A DNA stretch of 5,366 nucleotides from Bacteroidota bacterium (GTDB lineage: Bacteria; Bacteroidota; Bacteroidia; Chitinophagales; Chitinophagaceae), in contig JAPLER010000190.1 of NCBI GenBank assembly GCA_026391115.1, forward strand, positions 1-5,366, in the 5' to 3' direction. The notes beneath the pieces are model-generated. The model saw only the letters and a list, made by a program, of their open reading frames with translations, made no database searches and had not been told where the DNA came from. Made by a program: the position numbers and the translations under genes. Below, one piece after another: positions 4,672-5,366 of this stretch. Numbering within the stretch: position 1 is the first letter of the stretch; the number at the start of each line of letters is the position of its first letter.

Positions 4672-5151
4672 TTACATATTCCTTCTATACTGCCCACCAA
4701 CTTCATATAAAGCATTTGTAATTTGCCCAAGGCTGCAATACTTAACAGTTTCCATTAATTCGGCAAATAAATTACCATTGTTGATTGCTACTTTTTGTAG
4801 TTGTTTTAACTTGGCTTGTGCAATATTTTCATTACGTTTTTTAAAGGCTTCAACCGTGTTAATTTGTTGTTCTTTTTCTTCGGTTGTACTTCTAATTACT
4901 TCACTTGGAATAATGGTTGGTGAACCTTTACTATTTAAAAAAGTATTCACGCCAATCAATGGTAATTCGCCAGTATGTTTTTGATGCTCGTAGAATAAAC
5001 TCTCTTCCTGTATTTTATTTCTTTGATACATTCTTTCCATAGAACCCAACACACCACCACGCTCATTAATTCTGTCAAACTCAACAAGCACAGCTTCTTC
5101 AACAAGGTCAGTCATTTCTTCTAAGGCAAAACTACCTTGTGTGAAATTCTC
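4672..5151 (-). CDS. icmF: IcmF-type acyl-CoA mutase, C-terminal fragment (after frameshift)
   Basis: This is the C-terminal end of a coenzyme B12-dependent mutase. In sequence order it reads QGSFALEEMTDLVEEAVLVE, FDRINERGGVLGSMERMYQR, then IQEESLFYEHQKHTGELPL and IGVNTFL. It ends LGQITNALYEVGGQYRRNM. This ending without a C-terminal B12 domain fits IcmF, the fused isobutyryl-CoA mutase, which carries its B12 and GTPase domains at the N-terminus. Ordinary methylmalonyl-CoA mutase ends with the B12 domain. The family interconverts isobutyryl-CoA and butyryl-CoA, or related acyl-CoAs. The frame joins the upstream fragment near 5144-5151, where about 23 bases seem to be missing. The ATG at 5113-5115 (MTDLVEE) is internal, not a start. 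It is followed closely by the secreted-protein gene. Confidence 0.85.
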   Translation of the reverse strand, partial: ENFTQGSFALEEMTDLVEEAVLVEFDRINERGGVLGSMERMYQRNKIQEESLFYEHQKHTGELPLIGVNTFLNSKGSPTIIPSEVIRSTTEEKEQQINTVEAFKKRNENIAQAKLKQLQKVAINNGNLFAELMETVKYCSLGQITNALYEVGGQYRRNM

Positions 5152-5366
5152 TGTTAATGATTAATTGAATAGCCATTGCTCTACGAACACTTTCTTCTGT
5201 TGGTGTTGTAATGGCTTCATCATAAGCATTTGTATGAAGCGAATTACAGTTGTCATAAATTGCATATAAAGCTTGCAGTGTTGTACGTATATCGTTGAAG
5301 TCAATCTCTTGTGCGTGTAAGCTTCTACCACTTGTTTGAATATGGTATTTCAACATTTGGCTACGC
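5132..5366 (-). CDS. icmF: IcmF-type acyl-CoA mutase, internal fragment (5' part outside window; ends in frameshift)
   Basis: The frame is open to the right edge of the window, so the N-terminal domains are not seen. It contains hallmark mutase substrate-domain sequence: MLKYHIQTSGRSLHAQEIDF, NDIRTTLQALYAIYDNCNSL and HTNAYDEAITTPTEESVRRA, then MAIQLIINRE. The His in HTN and the TSGRS strand belong to the TIM-barrel active-site region of this family. After INREF the frame reads HTR and a TAG at 5132-5134, whereas relatives continue with about eight residues (GL...EN) before QGSF. The ATG at 5354-5356 is internal (RSQ precedes it in frame). The gene is therefore partial at the window edge and broken internally. 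Confidence 0.85.
   Translation of the reverse strand, partial: RSQMLKYHIQTSGRSLHAQEIDFNDIRTTLQALYAIYDNCNSLHTNAYDEAITTPTEESVRRAMAIQLIINREFHTR

Noticed and set aside
4662..4730. Upstream ATG at 4730 as start of the secreted protein
   Set aside because: It would overlap the mutase coding end and put 23 residues before the signal peptide; ATG 4661 gives a normal signal sequence.

Overview
The window is AT-rich DNA that reads as Bacteroidota, probably of the Chitinophagales/Sphingobacteriales type. The evidence is a type IX secretion (T9SS) C-terminal sorting domain, start codons without Shine-Dalgarno sequences, TAnnTTTG-type promoter motifs, a small four-helix-bundle gene, and an IcmF-type mutase. 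This placement is an inference from gene content; no rRNA or other marker is present.

Layout. Positions 1-323 (+) hold the 3' end of a secreted T9SS cargo protein. Positions 512-2857 (+) hold a biotin carboxylase pair: accB (BCCP), then a four-helix-bundle gene, then accC. The four-helix-bundle gene lies inside a long imperfect inverted repeat (1000-1032 with 1420-1451), so the cassette looks inserted between accB and accC. accC is split by a 58-bp tandem duplication (1931-1988 and 1989-2046) whose two copies differ only at synonymous sites. Removing one copy restores a 446-residue biotin carboxylase. A strong terminator closes this operon at 2882-2921. The next 290 bases hold a candidate small structured RNA (about 2950-3082) with its own -7 element and terminator, then a likely promoter and leader for a two-gene unit: a 66-residue KOW protein and a 172-residue HEAT-repeat protein. 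Their terminator overlaps the HEAT stop codon and looks bidirectional.

The minus strand from 5366 down to 3987 carries the 3' end of an IcmF-like coenzyme B12-dependent acyl-CoA mutase, itself frameshifted near 5144-5151. Ten bases after its stop is a short secreted protein of unknown function. Beyond that is a second, diverged copy of the last 24 codons of the mutase (3987-4061). The secreted-protein gene is therefore bracketed by direct repeats of the mutase 3' end, as if it had been inserted there with duplication of the gene tail.

How the genes fit together. BCCP and biotin carboxylase supply the biotin-dependent half of an acyl-CoA carboxylase, and IcmF rearranges branched and linear acyl-CoAs, so the window touches acyl-CoA metabolism from both ends. 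The most notable structures are the inverted-repeat cassette in the acc operon, the duplicated mutase tail around a cargo gene, and the intergenic structured RNA. The two frameshifts (accC and icmF) may be real lesions or consensus/assembly errors; read-level data would decide.
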